From Deinococcus radiopugnans ATCC 19172 (GTDB lineage: Bacteria > Deinococcota > Deinococci > Deinococcales > Deinococcaceae), in contig NZ_VDMO01000001.1 of assembly GCF_006335125.1 (NCBI RefSeq), forward strand, positions 292,295 to 356,294: 64,000 bases of DNA. The letters are read 5' to 3'. The first letter of the stretch is position 1; each line of letters begins with the position of its first letter. This document shows, in pieces, positions 33,153-41,992 of the stretch. Under the pieces are notes generated by a model, which saw only the letters and a list, made by a program, of their open reading frames with translations, was not told the origin of the DNA and did no database searches. Both the position numbers and the translations under genes were made by a program.

Positions 33153-34298
33153 TCAGCCCGACGCCTTCCCATCTGGTGACTGGTCAGGCAGCGCCGTGAA
33201 GCGCAGGTCCAGGCCAGGCAGGTCATGCAAGAAACCTTCAAGCAGGGTCACGGCCCCTTCCAGATCGCGGCTGTCCAGCACCTCGACGGGGCTGTGGGTG
33301 TAGCGGTTGACCACCGAAACGGCTCCCGTCGGCACGCCCTGACCCAGATACTGCAAGGCCCCGGCATCGGTGCCGATGCCCTTGAGGACCTCGCGCTGCA
33401 CGGCCAGGCCCCGCTTCTGGGCCGCCCCCAAGAGCCCCCGGCGAATGGCCGGATGCGCCTGGGTCGAGGCGTCCATCATCTTGACGGTGGGGCCAGCGCC
33501 CAGGTGCAGGTGCGCGCCGGAGAACTCCGGCGTGTCGTCGCCGGCCGTCATATCCAGCGCCAGCGCCACGTCGGCCCGAAGGTGGCGCGCCAGCGCCGAT
33601 GCGCCGCGTAGGCCAACTTCTTCCTGCACCGAGAACACCAGGATCAGTGTGACCGGCGGGGGCGTTTCGTGAAAACGTTCGAGCAGGGTCAGCAGCACGG
33701 CGCAGCCCGCCCGGTCGTCCAGGGCGTGCGCGGTGTAGCGGCCACTCTGGCGGCCCAGTTCTTCCAGGCTGCCGACAAAGCCCACCGGATCGCCCACCGC
33801 CACGCCCATCTCGAGAACCTCCTGCTGACTGCGTGCGCCGACGTCTACGTACAGACTGGCGTATGGGACGACATTTGCGCGGTCAGCGTCGCCCAGCAGA
33901 TGGGCGCTCTTGGTGCCGATCACGCCCAGCAATTTCCCAGTGTTCTCGGTGCGAATCCAGACGCGCTGCGCGGGGAGAATCCGGTCATCCAAGCCGCCCA
34001 GCTTCTCCAGGCGCAAAAACCCATCAGCCCCAATCTTGTAGACGCGGAAACCCACCTCGTCCATGTGCGCCGAGAGAACGCAGCGCCGCTCGTTTTCCTG
34101 GGCCGCGTTGCGCACGGCGATTACGTTGCCGAAAGCGTCCACGTCGAGGCTGTCGGCATACGGGCGGGCCGCCGCTGCTATCCGTTGGACGACGTCTTCT
34201 TCGGAGCCGCTGGGTCCCGTGGCCTCCACCAGCGCGCGCAGGTGCTTCATGACGGAGGGGAGGGGGGAAGGCTGAGCGGTGGGGGTAGATTCGGTCAT
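33153..34298 (-). CDS. M42-family metallopeptidase (glutamyl aminopeptidase-like)
   Basis: A 381-residue cytoplasmic aminopeptidase. The two-metal site of family M42 is complete: H78 (LSAHMDEVG), D194 (HALDDRAG), E226-E227 (QEEVGLRG; E226 the catalytic base), D249 (LALDMTAG) and H335 (YTHSPVE). These enzymes form large tetrahedral particles and trim peptides after uptake. The ATG at 34298 has a ribosome-site-like purine stretch. It lies at the far end of the leftward amino-acid cluster but is separated from the hydantoinase gene by 527 bases, so it probably has its own promoter. Confidence 0.92.
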   Translation of the reverse strand: MTESTPTAQPSPLPSVMKHLRALVEATGPSGSEEDVVQRIAAAARPYADSLDVDAFGNVIAVRNAAQENERRCVLSAHMDEVGFRVYKIGADGFLRLEKLGGLDDRILPAQRVWIRTENTGKLLGVIGTKSAHLLGDADRANVVPYASLYVDVGARSQQEVLEMGVAVGDPVGFVGSLEELGRQSGRYTAHALDDRAGCAVLLTLLERFHETPPPVTLILVFSVQEEVGLRGASALARHLRADVALALDMTAGDDTPEFSGAHLHLGAGPTVKMMDASTQAHPAIRRGLLGAAQKRGLAVQREVLKGIGTDAGALQYLGQGVPTGAVSVVNRYTHSPVEVLDSRDLEGAVTLLEGFLHDLPGLDLRFTALPDQSPDGKASG

Positions 34299-34510
34299 GG
34301 ATCTCCTCTTTGTCTAGCGCTGAATATGCGGCAGTTCCTCAGCGTCACGTTGACGACGTGGGAGGCGGTAGGCGCTGTCCTGGAGGGTACAGAGATCGAG
34401 CCAAGCGCACAACTGGCAGGGTCAGAACTCCGTCGTTCTAGACAGTATTCCGGCCGGTACAACATTGCACTCCAAGGCGCGGCCCATCAGGCCCAGGCGA
34501 AAGTTCATTT

Positions 34511-34645
34511 GACGAACACGCCACGGAACTGCCTGGCCACTCGCTCGCTCTGCCTGTTCGCTGGTCACGAGCACGCCGTACATCACCGCGTCAACGTCCA
34601 GGCGCTGCAGAACACACAGATCGCTCGCCGTCAGTGCCGTGCTTG
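34511..34645 (-). pseudogene. Short frameshifted copy of the TIM-barrel-like gene 3' end
   Basis: On the minus strand the fragment reads LTASDLCVLQRLDVDAVMYG followed by VLVTSEQAER, then after a frameshift VARQFRGVFVK and a stop. The remnant at 53284-53583 has VTASDLPVLQRLGVDALMYG, VIVTGD and FERVARTFRSAL. The DNA match covers ~110 bases. The frameshift is explained by a four-base tandem duplication (GCGAGCGA). Only the last ~40 codons remain. Confidence 0.6.
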
Positions 34646-34825
34646 AGCACGAGGGGACCAGCCGCTCGAGCCCACCCTGTCGCCCGAAGGGGCGATCCGC
34701 AAGAAAGCCCCCAGGCCTTGCCAAGCCGTGGGAGAGGGTGCTCAGCTCTGGAACAGGCGTGAGAGGTCTTCAGCCGGGCCAGTCCTGGGCGTCCGCCGAA
34801 CGCCCCACAGCTGGAGTTCAGACGA

Positions 34826-36199
34826 TCAGATGCGTTGACGGTGTAAGAACTGACCACTGCCCCGTTCGGCCAGCAAGCGCCCCTCATGCATCACCGTCTG
34901 CCCACGGATGAGCACCGTGACTGGCCTGCCCTGGACGGCCATGCCCTCGTACAGGCTGTAGTCGACGGCACTGTGGTTCGTGGCCGCCGTGATCATGTGG
35001 GGGCGCGCCAGGTTCCACAGCGCCAGATCGGCGTCGTAACCCGGCGCGACGCTGCCCTTTACGCCGCCCAGACCGAAACTGCGGGCTGGATTGGTAGCGG
35101 TCAGGGCCACGAAGCGTTCCAGGCTGAAGTGGCCGCCGCGCACGCCGGCCTGATGCAGCACCATCAGACGCTCCTCGATGCCAGGGACGCCGTTGGGAAT
35201 CAGGGTGAAGTCGTCCCGCCCCAGGGTTTTCTGGCTGTCGAACCGGAACGGACAGTGGTCGGTGCTGATCACGCTGAGCGTGCCGTCGGCCACCGCGGCC
35301 CATAGCGCCTGCTGGTCCTCCTTCTCGCGGGGCGGCGGGCTGCACACCCACTTGGCGCCTTCAAAACCGGGACGGTCCAGATCGTCTTTGGTAAAGAAGA
35401 AATACTGGGTGCAGGTCTCGGCGGTCACGCGCGCGCCCCGCGCCTGGGCCTCACGCACCCGCACCAGCGCCGGGCGGCAGCTCAAATGAACGATGTACAG
35501 CGGCGCGCCCAGCACCTCGGCCAGCGCGACGGCCCGTCCCGTGGCCTCGGCCTCCAGTTCCGGGGGGCGGGTCAGGGCGTGGTATTTGGGGGCCGTCTCG
35601 CCCCGCGCCACGGCCTCGGCCATCAGCACCTCGATGGCGTCGCCGTTCTCGGCATGCACCAGCGTCAGGACGCCGGCGTCACGCGCCCGTTCCAGACAGC
35701 GGAACAGCGCCGTATCGTCGACCTGCAGGGTGTCCTTGTAAGCCAGAAACAGCTTGATCGACGTGACGCCCTGGTCCGGCAGCGTGGCGATCTCGTCCAG
35801 CACCTCGGGCAATGGATCGGTCACGGCCACGTGAAAGCCATAGTCGATCACCGCTTGTCCTCTGGCCCGGCCGTGCCAGGTGTCGAGCGCTGCTTTCAGG
35901 CTGCTGCCCTTCGGCTGAATGCAGAAATCGAGATGCGTGGTGGTGCCGCCCATCACCGCCGCAACCTGACCCGTGTAGTAATCGTCGCAGGTCACCGTGC
36001 CCATCGAGGGCATCGACAGGTGGGTGTGGACGTCGATGCCGCCCGGCAGGATGTGCTTGCCGTCCGCGTCGATGACCTCGTCGCCCGCCTGCGCCAGACC
36101 GCGCCCCACCGCCGCGATCTGTCCACCGTCCACGCGAACGTCGGCCTGAAACTGGCCCTCCGCCGTGACGACGGTGCCGCCGCTGATGATCAGGCTCAT
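34826..36199 (-). CDS. Dihydropyrimidinase/D-hydantoinase
   Basis: A 457-residue amidohydrolase of the hydantoinase/dihydropyrimidinase group. The binuclear zinc site is intact: H58-x-H60 (DVHTHLSMP), the carboxylated lysine K149 (SIKLFLAYK), H182 (LVHAENG), H238 (IVHLSC) and D314 (STDHCPF). It opens cyclic diamides, either 5,6-dihydropyrimidines or 5-substituted hydantoins, to N-carbamoyl acids. No carbamoylase gene is next to it. The ATG at 36199 is preferred to a GTG at 36208. It follows an aminotransferase gene by 91 bases in a leftward cluster with an amino-acid importer. The substrate is likely an amino-acid-derived cyclic amide, which is inferred. Confidence 0.9.
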   Translation of the reverse strand: MSLIISGGTVVTAEGQFQADVRVDGGQIAAVGRGLAQAGDEVIDADGKHILPGGIDVHTHLSMPSMGTVTCDDYYTGQVAAVMGGTTTHLDFCIQPKGSSLKAALDTWHGRARGQAVIDYGFHVAVTDPLPEVLDEIATLPDQGVTSIKLFLAYKDTLQVDDTALFRCLERARDAGVLTLVHAENGDAIEVLMAEAVARGETAPKYHALTRPPELEAEATGRAVALAEVLGAPLYIVHLSCRPALVRVREAQARGARVTAETCTQYFFFTKDDLDRPGFEGAKWVCSPPPREKEDQQALWAAVADGTLSVISTDHCPFRFDSQKTLGRDDFTLIPNGVPGIEERLMVLHQAGVRGGHFSLERFVALTATNPARSFGLGGVKGSVAPGYDADLALWNLARPHMITAATNHSAVDYSLYEGMAVQGRPVTVLIRGQTVMHEGRLLAERGSGQFLHRQRI

Positions 36200-36289
36200 G
36201 AGCGGCACCCCCCGCCAGCTTCTGACCTCCGAAGGGGCCGCTCAGCGGGGAAGATGGGCCACAGGCATGACATCGACAACCCCTCCACT

Positions 36290-37543
36290 CTAGAGCCCGA
36301 AGGCGTCCAGTCCGGCGATCAGACGGTCCACCTCCTCCAGGGTGTTGTAGTGGGCCATCGAGACGCGTACCACGCCCTCGGTCTGATCGAGGCCCAGTGT
36401 CTGGATCAGGCGGTAGGCGTAGAAATGCCCGTAGCGCACCGCAACGTGCTGCCCGTCCAGAAATTTAGGAATCTCAGACGAGGCCACGCCGTCCACCACG
36501 AAGCTGATGGTGTCGACCCGCACCGTGGGGTCTGCTGAGGGATGCCCGATCACCCGGACCCGGGGCCTGGTGGCCAGGTACTCCAGCAGCCGTCCGGCCA
36601 GCGCCGCCTCGTGCGCGGCGAAGGCGTCAAAGACCCCGCCGAGACCGTCCACGCCGAGTCGCGTCTGCAAGGCGGCCATGTACTCGCTGACCCCCGTCAG
36701 GCTGTAGGTCAGCTCGTAGTTGAGGTTGCCGGGTTGCAGCCGGTACGCCGCCGCGTCCGGCGAGACGAAGAAGTGGTTGATGCTGGGCAGCGCCAGCAGG
36801 TGCCCCAGCTTGCCGAACAGCAGCGAGATATGTGGGCCGTAGACCTTGTACCAGCTGAACAGGTAATAGTCCACGTCCCAGGCCTGGACGTCGATTCTCC
36901 GGTGGGGTGCGTAGGCCACGCCGTCCACGAACACCTGCGCGCCGCGTTCGTGAACGAAGCGGGTGATCTCCGCCACCGGGTTGATGGTGCCCAGCACGTT
37001 CGAGACGTGGGTGAAGCAGACCAGCCGCGTGCGTTCTGTCATCAGGGCGTCCAGCGCTTCCAGGTCAAGGTGCAGCGTCTGCGGGTTGACCTTCCAGATC
37101 CTGGTGTGGATCCCGCGCGACTCCAGCCGCGTCCAGGCCCCCACGTTCGCCTCATGATCGGTGTCGGTGACAATGATCTCGTCGCCCGGTTTCAGGCACT
37201 CGCCCATGGCGGAGGCCAGGTTGGCGACGAGCTGTGTCGAGCTGCCGCCCAGCACCACCTCGCGCGGATCGGCGGCGTGAATGAACCTGGCCGCCGCCTG
37301 CACGCCCGCCTCGACCCGGGCGCTGGCCTCCTGCGACACGGCGTAACTGGCCCCGAGCTGCACGCTGGTGCTCAGCAGGTAGGCGCTGACCCGTTCGGCC
37401 ACGCCGCGCAACACCTGGGAGCCGCCCGCGTTGTCGAAAAAGGCCCAGGGACTGTCCAGGGCGGGAAACTGTGAGCGGATGAAGCCCAGGTGTGGCTCCA
37501 GCGGGGAGACGGTGGAGGGAGTCGAGACGGGCAATGTGGTCAT
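36290..37543 (-). CDS. Class V aminotransferase / cysteine desulfurase-like PLP enzyme
   Basis: A 417-residue fold-type I PLP enzyme. The cofactor lysine is K233 (FSWYKVYGPH) and the pyridine-binding Asp is D207 (VFVDGVAYAPH). The phosphate-binding SST segment is at GGSSTQLVAN and a His stacking residue at DTDHEANVG. Sequence style (AFFDNAGGSQV near the start) places it with the SufS/NifS-like and isopenicillin-N-epimerase-like class V group rather than true cysteine desulfurases, since the mobile-loop cysteine is not evident. It may transaminate, epimerise or lyse an amino-acid substrate released by the neighbouring hydantoinase. The exact reaction is unknown. Confidence 0.85.
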   Translation of the reverse strand: MTTLPVSTPSTVSPLEPHLGFIRSQFPALDSPWAFFDNAGGSQVLRGVAERVSAYLLSTSVQLGASYAVSQEASARVEAGVQAAARFIHAADPREVVLGGSSTQLVANLASAMGECLKPGDEIIVTDTDHEANVGAWTRLESRGIHTRIWKVNPQTLHLDLEALDALMTERTRLVCFTHVSNVLGTINPVAEITRFVHERGAQVFVDGVAYAPHRRIDVQAWDVDYYLFSWYKVYGPHISLLFGKLGHLLALPSINHFFVSPDAAAYRLQPGNLNYELTYSLTGVSEYMAALQTRLGVDGLGGVFDAFAAHEAALAGRLLEYLATRPRVRVIGHPSADPTVRVDTISFVVDGVASSEIPKFLDGQHVAVRYGHFYAYRLIQTLGLDQTEGVVRVSMAHYNTLEEVDRLIAGLDAFGL

Positions 37544-37597
37544 GAGACCTTCCTTGTCAACAGGTCCGGGCAGGGAGAGAACGCGGCTGGTCCGTGC

Positions 37598-38272
37598 TCA
37601 ACGGCCGGACCGGAGTTTGCCCCGCGCCTCGAAGCGGCTGACGAGGCGCACCAGCGGAAACAGCAGCGCCACGTAGATCAGCGCCGCGCCCACCAGCGGC
37701 GTCGGGTTGGCCGAGAGGGCTTGCTGCGACGTCGCCTGCTGAAGCAGTTCGGGCAGCGCCACCACCGAGGCGATGGCGGTGTCTTTCATGATCGAGATCG
37801 CGTTGCCGGTCAGCGGCGGCACCACGATCTTGAGGGCCTGGGGCAAGATCACCGAGCGCATCACGTCCCAGCTGTGCAGGCCCAGCGAGCGGGCGGCCTC
37901 GAACTGTCCGGCGGGGATGGCCTCGATGCCCGAGCGGAAGATCTCGGCCACGTACGCCGAGGCGATCAGCGAGATCGCCAGCACCGCGCAGGTGAAGGCC
38001 GGGAGCAGGATCTTGACGAATGGCAGGGCGTAGTAGATCAGCACCATAAAGACCAGCAGCGGCATGGCCCGCAGAACGTCGATGTAAAAGCGCACCAACA
38101 TCCTCAGCCAGCGCGGCCCGTACAGTCCCAGCAACGCCACCACCAGCCCGAGCAGCGTGCCCACCACGGCGCTCACCACCCCCAGTTCGAGGGTGATCAG
38201 CAGACCGCGCAGCAGGGCGGGGAGGGCCGAGTCCAGGACATTGAGATTGAAAAAGGTGTCAAGCAGTTTCAT
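37598..38272 (-). CDS. Polar amino acid ABC transporter permease
   Basis: A 224-residue permease of the HisM/GlnP family with about five helices. After the first helix (LLITLELGVVSAVVGTLLG) come MPLLVFMVLIYYALP and the ATPase-docking loop AGQFEAARSLGLHSWDVM followed by the VILPQALKIVVPPLTGN signature. It is the single permease of an amino-acid importer whose binding protein is encoded just upstream (29-base gap). No ATPase gene follows; the next gene is an aminotransferase 54 bases on. Confidence 0.92.
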   Translation of the reverse strand: MKLLDTFFNLNVLDSALPALLRGLLITLELGVVSAVVGTLLGLVVALLGLYGPRWLRMLVRFYIDVLRAMPLLVFMVLIYYALPFVKILLPAFTCAVLAISLIASAYVAEIFRSGIEAIPAGQFEAARSLGLHSWDVMRSVILPQALKIVVPPLTGNAISIMKDTAIASVVALPELLQQATSQQALSANPTPLVGAALIYVALLFPLVRLVSRFEARGKLRSGR

Positions 38273-38301
38273 TGCTTTGGCCCATCGTCAGCGGGACGCC
38301 A

Positions 38302-39087
38302 TTATTTGGGCATCGGCAGGACGGTCACGGTTGAAGTGTCCTTTTCCGGCACGGCCCCGAACCACTTCTGATGCAGTTTAGACAGGTAACCGCTCTTCTT
38401 CAGGGCGTCGAGCTGGGCGTTGAACTGCGCGGCCAGCGGACTGCCCTTGGCAAACATCATGCTGTACTGCTCGCCGGTCTTCAGGCGCTGGGCCACCTTG
38501 ACGCCGCCGGTGACCTTGGCGTAGTACTGCAGGGCCGGAATGTCGGAGATGTAGCCGTCAATGCGTCCCGCTTTGAGGTCGAGCATGGCCGGATTCAGAC
38601 CGGTGTACTCGCGGATCTTGTACCCGTACTGAGCCTGATGGGTGGTGGCCCACATCGCCCCCGTCGAGCCGGTGTCCACGCCCACGGTCTTGCCCTTAAA
38701 GGCGCTGACGTTGCCCAGCGTGCTGCCGCTGGCGACCGTGAGGGACTGGTCCGAATCGTAATACGGCTGCGTGAACGCCACGGTTTCCAGGCGTTTTTTC
38801 GTGACAGTGATGCTGGAGATGGCCACGTCGATGCGGCCGGACTGCACGGCGGCAAACAGGCCGTTGAAGGGGGTGTTGACGACGTTGACCTTCTTGCCCA
38901 GGTTCTTGGCGATCTCTGTGACGAGCTCGATCTCGAACCCCACGTTGGCGCCGCTGGCATCCTGGAATTCCCAGGGCACGTTGCCGATGTTGGCCCCGAC
39001 GTTGATCGTGTCCTGCGCCTGGGCGCCGGCCCCAAGGAAGAGCGAGAGCAACACCAACCCACCCACTGCCGTCTTCGTTCGCTTCAT
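38302..39087 (-). CDS. Amino acid ABC transporter substrate-binding protein (family 3)
   Basis: A 261-residue family 3 binding protein. The signal peptide (GGLVLLSLFLGAGAQA) ends near residue 21. The mature protein begins DTINVGANIGNVPWEFQDAS and contains VGFEIELVTEIAKNLGK and VDVAISSITVTKKRL-like segments typical of polar amino-acid receptors. The ATG at 39087 has GGAGG six bases upstream and is preferred to an upstream in-frame start at 39117. It heads the leftward cluster with the permease, aminotransferase and hydantoinase, so its ligand is likely their substrate or a precursor. Confidence 0.92.
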   Translation of the reverse strand: MKRTKTAVGGLVLLSLFLGAGAQAQDTINVGANIGNVPWEFQDASGANVGFEIELVTEIAKNLGKKVNVVNTPFNGLFAAVQSGRIDVAISSITVTKKRLETVAFTQPYYDSDQSLTVASGSTLGNVSAFKGKTVGVDTGSTGAMWATTHQAQYGYKIREYTGLNPAMLDLKAGRIDGYISDIPALQYYAKVTGGVKVAQRLKTGEQYSMMFAKGSPLAAQFNAQLDALKKSGYLSKLHQKWFGAVPEKDTSTVTVLPMPK

Positions 39088-39528
39088 GGTCAAGCCTCCG
39101 GGAAATCTGCCTTTCAACTCTGGAGTGCCGATGCCTGCGGAGCCGTTCCGCAGCCATAAAGGAAAGCCTTCACCTGGGAAGCTGAAGTGGATTTCTTTAA
39201 TGAGCCACAGCTTAGGACGGTGTGAAGCCGCTGTCTACAGCACGGCTGATTCCGCTGGTCCATTCCAGGCGGGCTACTCAGCCAGGGCGTGCCGTCGCCC
39301 CCGGAACACGCGCCGCTAAGTCCCCGTCCAGCGCACCTTCAAACTCGGCCAGAGTGGGGCAGGGCACGTCGGTCGGCCTGGCCAGGCTGCGCCGAGCCCT
39401 GCCCTTCAGGCCGCCTCAGTCGCGTGGCCGCACGGGGCACGCTCCCTTCGGAAGTTCCGGGGCCGCGCTCCCGAGCTGACCTGGAGAAATACCTGCATTG
39501 ACGGCGCGCCGGAGGAATGACCTGACCC
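39088..39528. other. Gene-free 440-base region upstream of the amino acid importer
   Basis: The promoter for the leftward importer cluster should be near 39100-39200, but I could not pick a convincing pair of hexamers. The right half is G+C-rich and may be decayed coding sequence belonging to the DUF3427 gene, without recognisable motifs. Nothing else is seen. Confidence 0.35.
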
Positions 39529-40368
39529 GTGGCCGAGCGGGGAGCGGGCGACGTTCCGCTGCGGTGGGAGCGGCTCCTGGTGCATGACCCGCTGGTCAGC
39601 GCGCTGCTGAGGGCGGTAGAGACCAACCTGCAACTGCAGCGTGTCGGGGAATACGCCGTGGTGTTCTTTCCGGAGGATCCAGCGCACGGCGTGGGCACGT
39701 TTTTCGTGCGTTTCCCGCAGTGGCAGAGCGAGCAGGACGTCGATCTGGTCCGGGCGCGGACCACCCTGGAGAAGAAACCTGGCCGGCTTGCGCTGCTGCG
39801 TGGTGGAGCCTTCGCTCCGGCGCTGAGAGCCCGGCTGCGCACCGACCCACGGCTCGCCCAGGAGGCCGAACGCCGCCTGGAATACCTCCTGGCCTGCGAT
39901 TACGCCGAGCGGCACGGCGGAGTGCTGCGGACGCCCGGCGACCTGACGCGGTACCACGGCTACCGCCGCAGCGAGATCGTCAACCATCTGGGCGTCCAGT
40001 ACGATCCCGCGCGGCACAATACCGGGGTCGTGCAGATGGGAAGCGACATCGCGCTGCTCACGCAACTGGACACCCGTGACGTGCAGACCAGCCACCAGTA
40101 CCAGAACCGCTTCCTGCAGGACAGGCGTTTCTTTTCCTGGGAAAGTCAGAACCGCATGGTGCCGGACCGGTGCCCGGGGCAGGCCATTGCCGATCACCGC
40201 CGGCTGGGTTACACCCTGCACCTGTTCGTCCAGCCTGTTGGAGCAGGCCTGTATTTCTATCTGGGGCCAGTCGACGTGGAGCAGGTCCAGGGGAGTGCCC
40301 CGTTCACAGCGGTCCTGAAGTTGCCCGAGTGGCCGCCGGCCTCCTTGGAAGAGGGACTGCTGGGTTGA
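39529..40368 (+). CDS. DUF3427 domain protein, possibly a truncated helicase-restriction gene
   Basis: About 279 residues. The C-terminal half reads YRRSEIVNHLGVQYDPAR, QYQNRFLQDRRFFSWESQNR, then LFVQPVGAGLYFYLGPVDV. This fits the DUF3427 domain, usually found at the C-terminus of DEAD-box helicases with a phospholipase-D nuclease or in restriction-type proteins. The N-terminal ~100 residues are not recognised and no helicase motif is present. The GTG at 39529 follows a stop at 39523; GGAGGA is 12 bases upstream, further than usual. It is therefore either a short stand-alone protein or a 3' fragment of a larger gene. A nuclease-like gene follows 300 bases on. Confidence 0.55.
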   Translation: MAERGAGDVPLRWERLLVHDPLVSALLRAVETNLQLQRVGEYAVVFFPEDPAHGVGTFFVRFPQWQSEQDVDLVRARTTLEKKPGRLALLRGGAFAPALRARLRTDPRLAQEAERRLEYLLACDYAERHGGVLRTPGDLTRYHGYRRSEIVNHLGVQYDPARHNTGVVQMGSDIALLTQLDTRDVQTSHQYQNRFLQDRRFFSWESQNRMVPDRCPGQAIADHRRLGYTLHLFVQPVGAGLYFYLGPVDVEQVQGSAPFTAVLKLPEWPPASLEEGLLG

Positions 40369-40661
40369 AGGGGCCAGTCGGCCAGCAGGGAGGGGGCGTT
40401 CTGCCGTGTTTGTCAGCTTCACGCGGAATGGCGGACGCCAGGCTGAGCGGCATGTTCCGGAAAACCAGCGAAGTCGTGTGGCTCGCCGGGCCGCTCCGAA
40501 ACTCCTGAAGCCGGCGAGGAGGGGTTCTCGCGCAGGGGATGCCAGGTCAGGCTCCGGGGCCGAGCAGCTGATCGAGGTGCTCGTCTGCGTGATGAGCGCC
40601 TCGACGGGATCCCAGCCGATGGTGGACGTGCTGCGCCGTCTGCACGGTCACGTCGTCCGAG

Positions 40662-41363
40662 GTGGAAGCGGCCGTCAAGCAAGACGTTGCCCAGCGCGCT
40701 GCCCAGCAGCTTCCCGCCAGGTTCAAGACGACGCACAAGCCCGGCTGGCGTGGAAAGTCCGTATATCTCATCCTGCTGGGTGGTCGAACACCGTCACCGG
40801 CCTTGAAAAAAGCGGAGCCGAAGGCTGCGCCCAAGACGGGTTCCAAAGTCACGCCCATTGCGCCTTCAGCGCGGCGGGCCAGCACACGTCCAGATGCTGT
40901 AGCGCCGGGCAAATCGCGGCCTCGGCCGGGCAGCGCCGCGCTGGTGAGGCGTCTCTTGAAGCTCTCCCCAATGGTCTCCGGAGGAGTCATCGAGCGCCTG
41001 CTGGTGGCCCTCGGAGTCCACGATGTCAGCCGGACGCCGCTTACCAACGACGCCGGGGTGGACGTGTGCGGCGTGCTGGTGATCGAGGAGCTCATGCGGG
41101 TACGGGTGGCCGTGCAGGTGAAACGGTACTCGGGCCACGTCTCCCGGCCGGACATTCAGAAGCTGCGCGGCAGCCTGTCGCACGGCGAGGTGGGCTGGTT
41201 CTTCACCACAGGTGGGTACAGCGAGGGGGCGCGGATGGAAGCGCAGGCCAAAGACCGCCTGCCCATCTCCCTGATCTCCGGGCTAGAGGTCGCGGATCTC
41301 ATGATCAAGGACCCCGTGGCCCTTGACGAAGCTGGGCAGGCGCAGTCCGCAGGGGAAGCCTGA
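40662..41363 (+). CDS. Mrr-like restriction endonuclease domain protein
   Basis: A 233-residue protein whose C-terminal ~125 residues resemble the Mrr-type nuclease fold of type IV restriction enzymes. They show D130 and D134 (NDAGVDVCG) and the Q152-x-K154 signature (VAVQVKRYSG), followed by LRGSLSHGEVGWFFTTGGYS. Mrr enzymes cut modified DNA. The N-terminal part is basic and low in complexity (AEPKAAPKTGSK), without the usual winged-helix domain. The GTG start at 40662 has no clear ribosome site and the frame is open upstream to 40596, so the 5' end may be lost. Together with the DUF3427 gene it suggests remains of a DNA-defence locus. Confidence 0.65.
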   Translation: MEAAVKQDVAQRAAQQLPARFKTTHKPGWRGKSVYLILLGGRTPSPALKKAEPKAAPKTGSKVTPIAPSARRASTRPDAVAPGKSRPRPGSAALVRRLLKLSPMVSGGVIERLLVALGVHDVSRTPLTNDAGVDVCGVLVIEELMRVRVAVQVKRYSGHVSRPDIQKLRGSLSHGEVGWFFTTGGYSEGARMEAQAKDRLPISLISGLEVADLMIKDPVALDEAGQAQSAGEA

Positions 41364-41518
41364 TGGTGGGCGGTCCAGGACACGCCTGAGGATTCTCGAA
41401 GAGACGCATTCCAGATCCTTCGATGCGCGTCAGGACTGATCTACCGCGGCTGTGGACGGGGTGTGACGCCGGGGTCGGCATTCGCTCACCGGAGCAACCG
41501 GGAATGGCCCCCGTTCTT

Positions 41519-41992
41519 TTACCTTGCGGCTTCCTGCCCCCGCATGACGATGGTCACGTCCTGCGCGCCGTCCTCGAGCAGAGAGCGCCCGATCTTCTTC
41601 ATCAGCCCGTGATGTTCGGGGATGATCCGGGCAAACGCGTTGCCCGGAAGCCAGCCACTCGGGAAAAAGGTTCTGCCGTAAGGGCCGTAGTAGATGCCGA
41701 GATCAAAGACCGCGTCCGTCGTGCCCGGCCACACATGCGGCGGCAGCACCGTAAACAGGACCTGTCCTTCCAGGGGCATGATCACCGCCGCTTCGAGAGG
41801 GGTCTGGAGCAGCTGTGGATGCGGCCTGGTGGGGAGCTGCATCGACATCTCCGGACCTGTGAACATGGCGTGCCGCACCCGGACGGTCACGGGCGTGCGA
41901 AGCGCCTGACGCAGGGCGGCGCAGGTGACCGGGGCCAGCCCAGGCTCGAGCCGGGCGTGCAGTTCACCGGCGGCAAAGGTAAAGACCAGCAT
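41519..41992 (-). CDS. DUF3830 family protein (cyclophilin-like fold)
   Basis: This 157-residue protein ends in a block typical of DUF3830: DAVFDLGIYYGPYGRTFFPS then GWLPGNAFARI. The family is predicted to have a cyclophilin-like beta-barrel and repeatedly occurs beside amidohydrolases, M24 peptidases and FAD oxidases in amine or amide catabolism. No catalytic residues are established, so the reaction is unknown. Its start shares a base with the stop of the FAD oxidase gene (TGATG). It is the last gene of the five-gene leftward operon that begins with the M24 peptidase at 46476. Confidence 0.8.
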   Translation of the reverse strand: MLVFTFAAGELHARLEPGLAPVTCAALRQALRTPVTVRVRHAMFTGPEMSMQLPTRPHPQLLQTPLEAAVIMPLEGQVLFTVLPPHVWPGTTDAVFDLGIYYGPYGRTFFPSGWLPGNAFARIIPEHHGLMKKIGRSLLEDGAQDVTIVMRGQEAAR

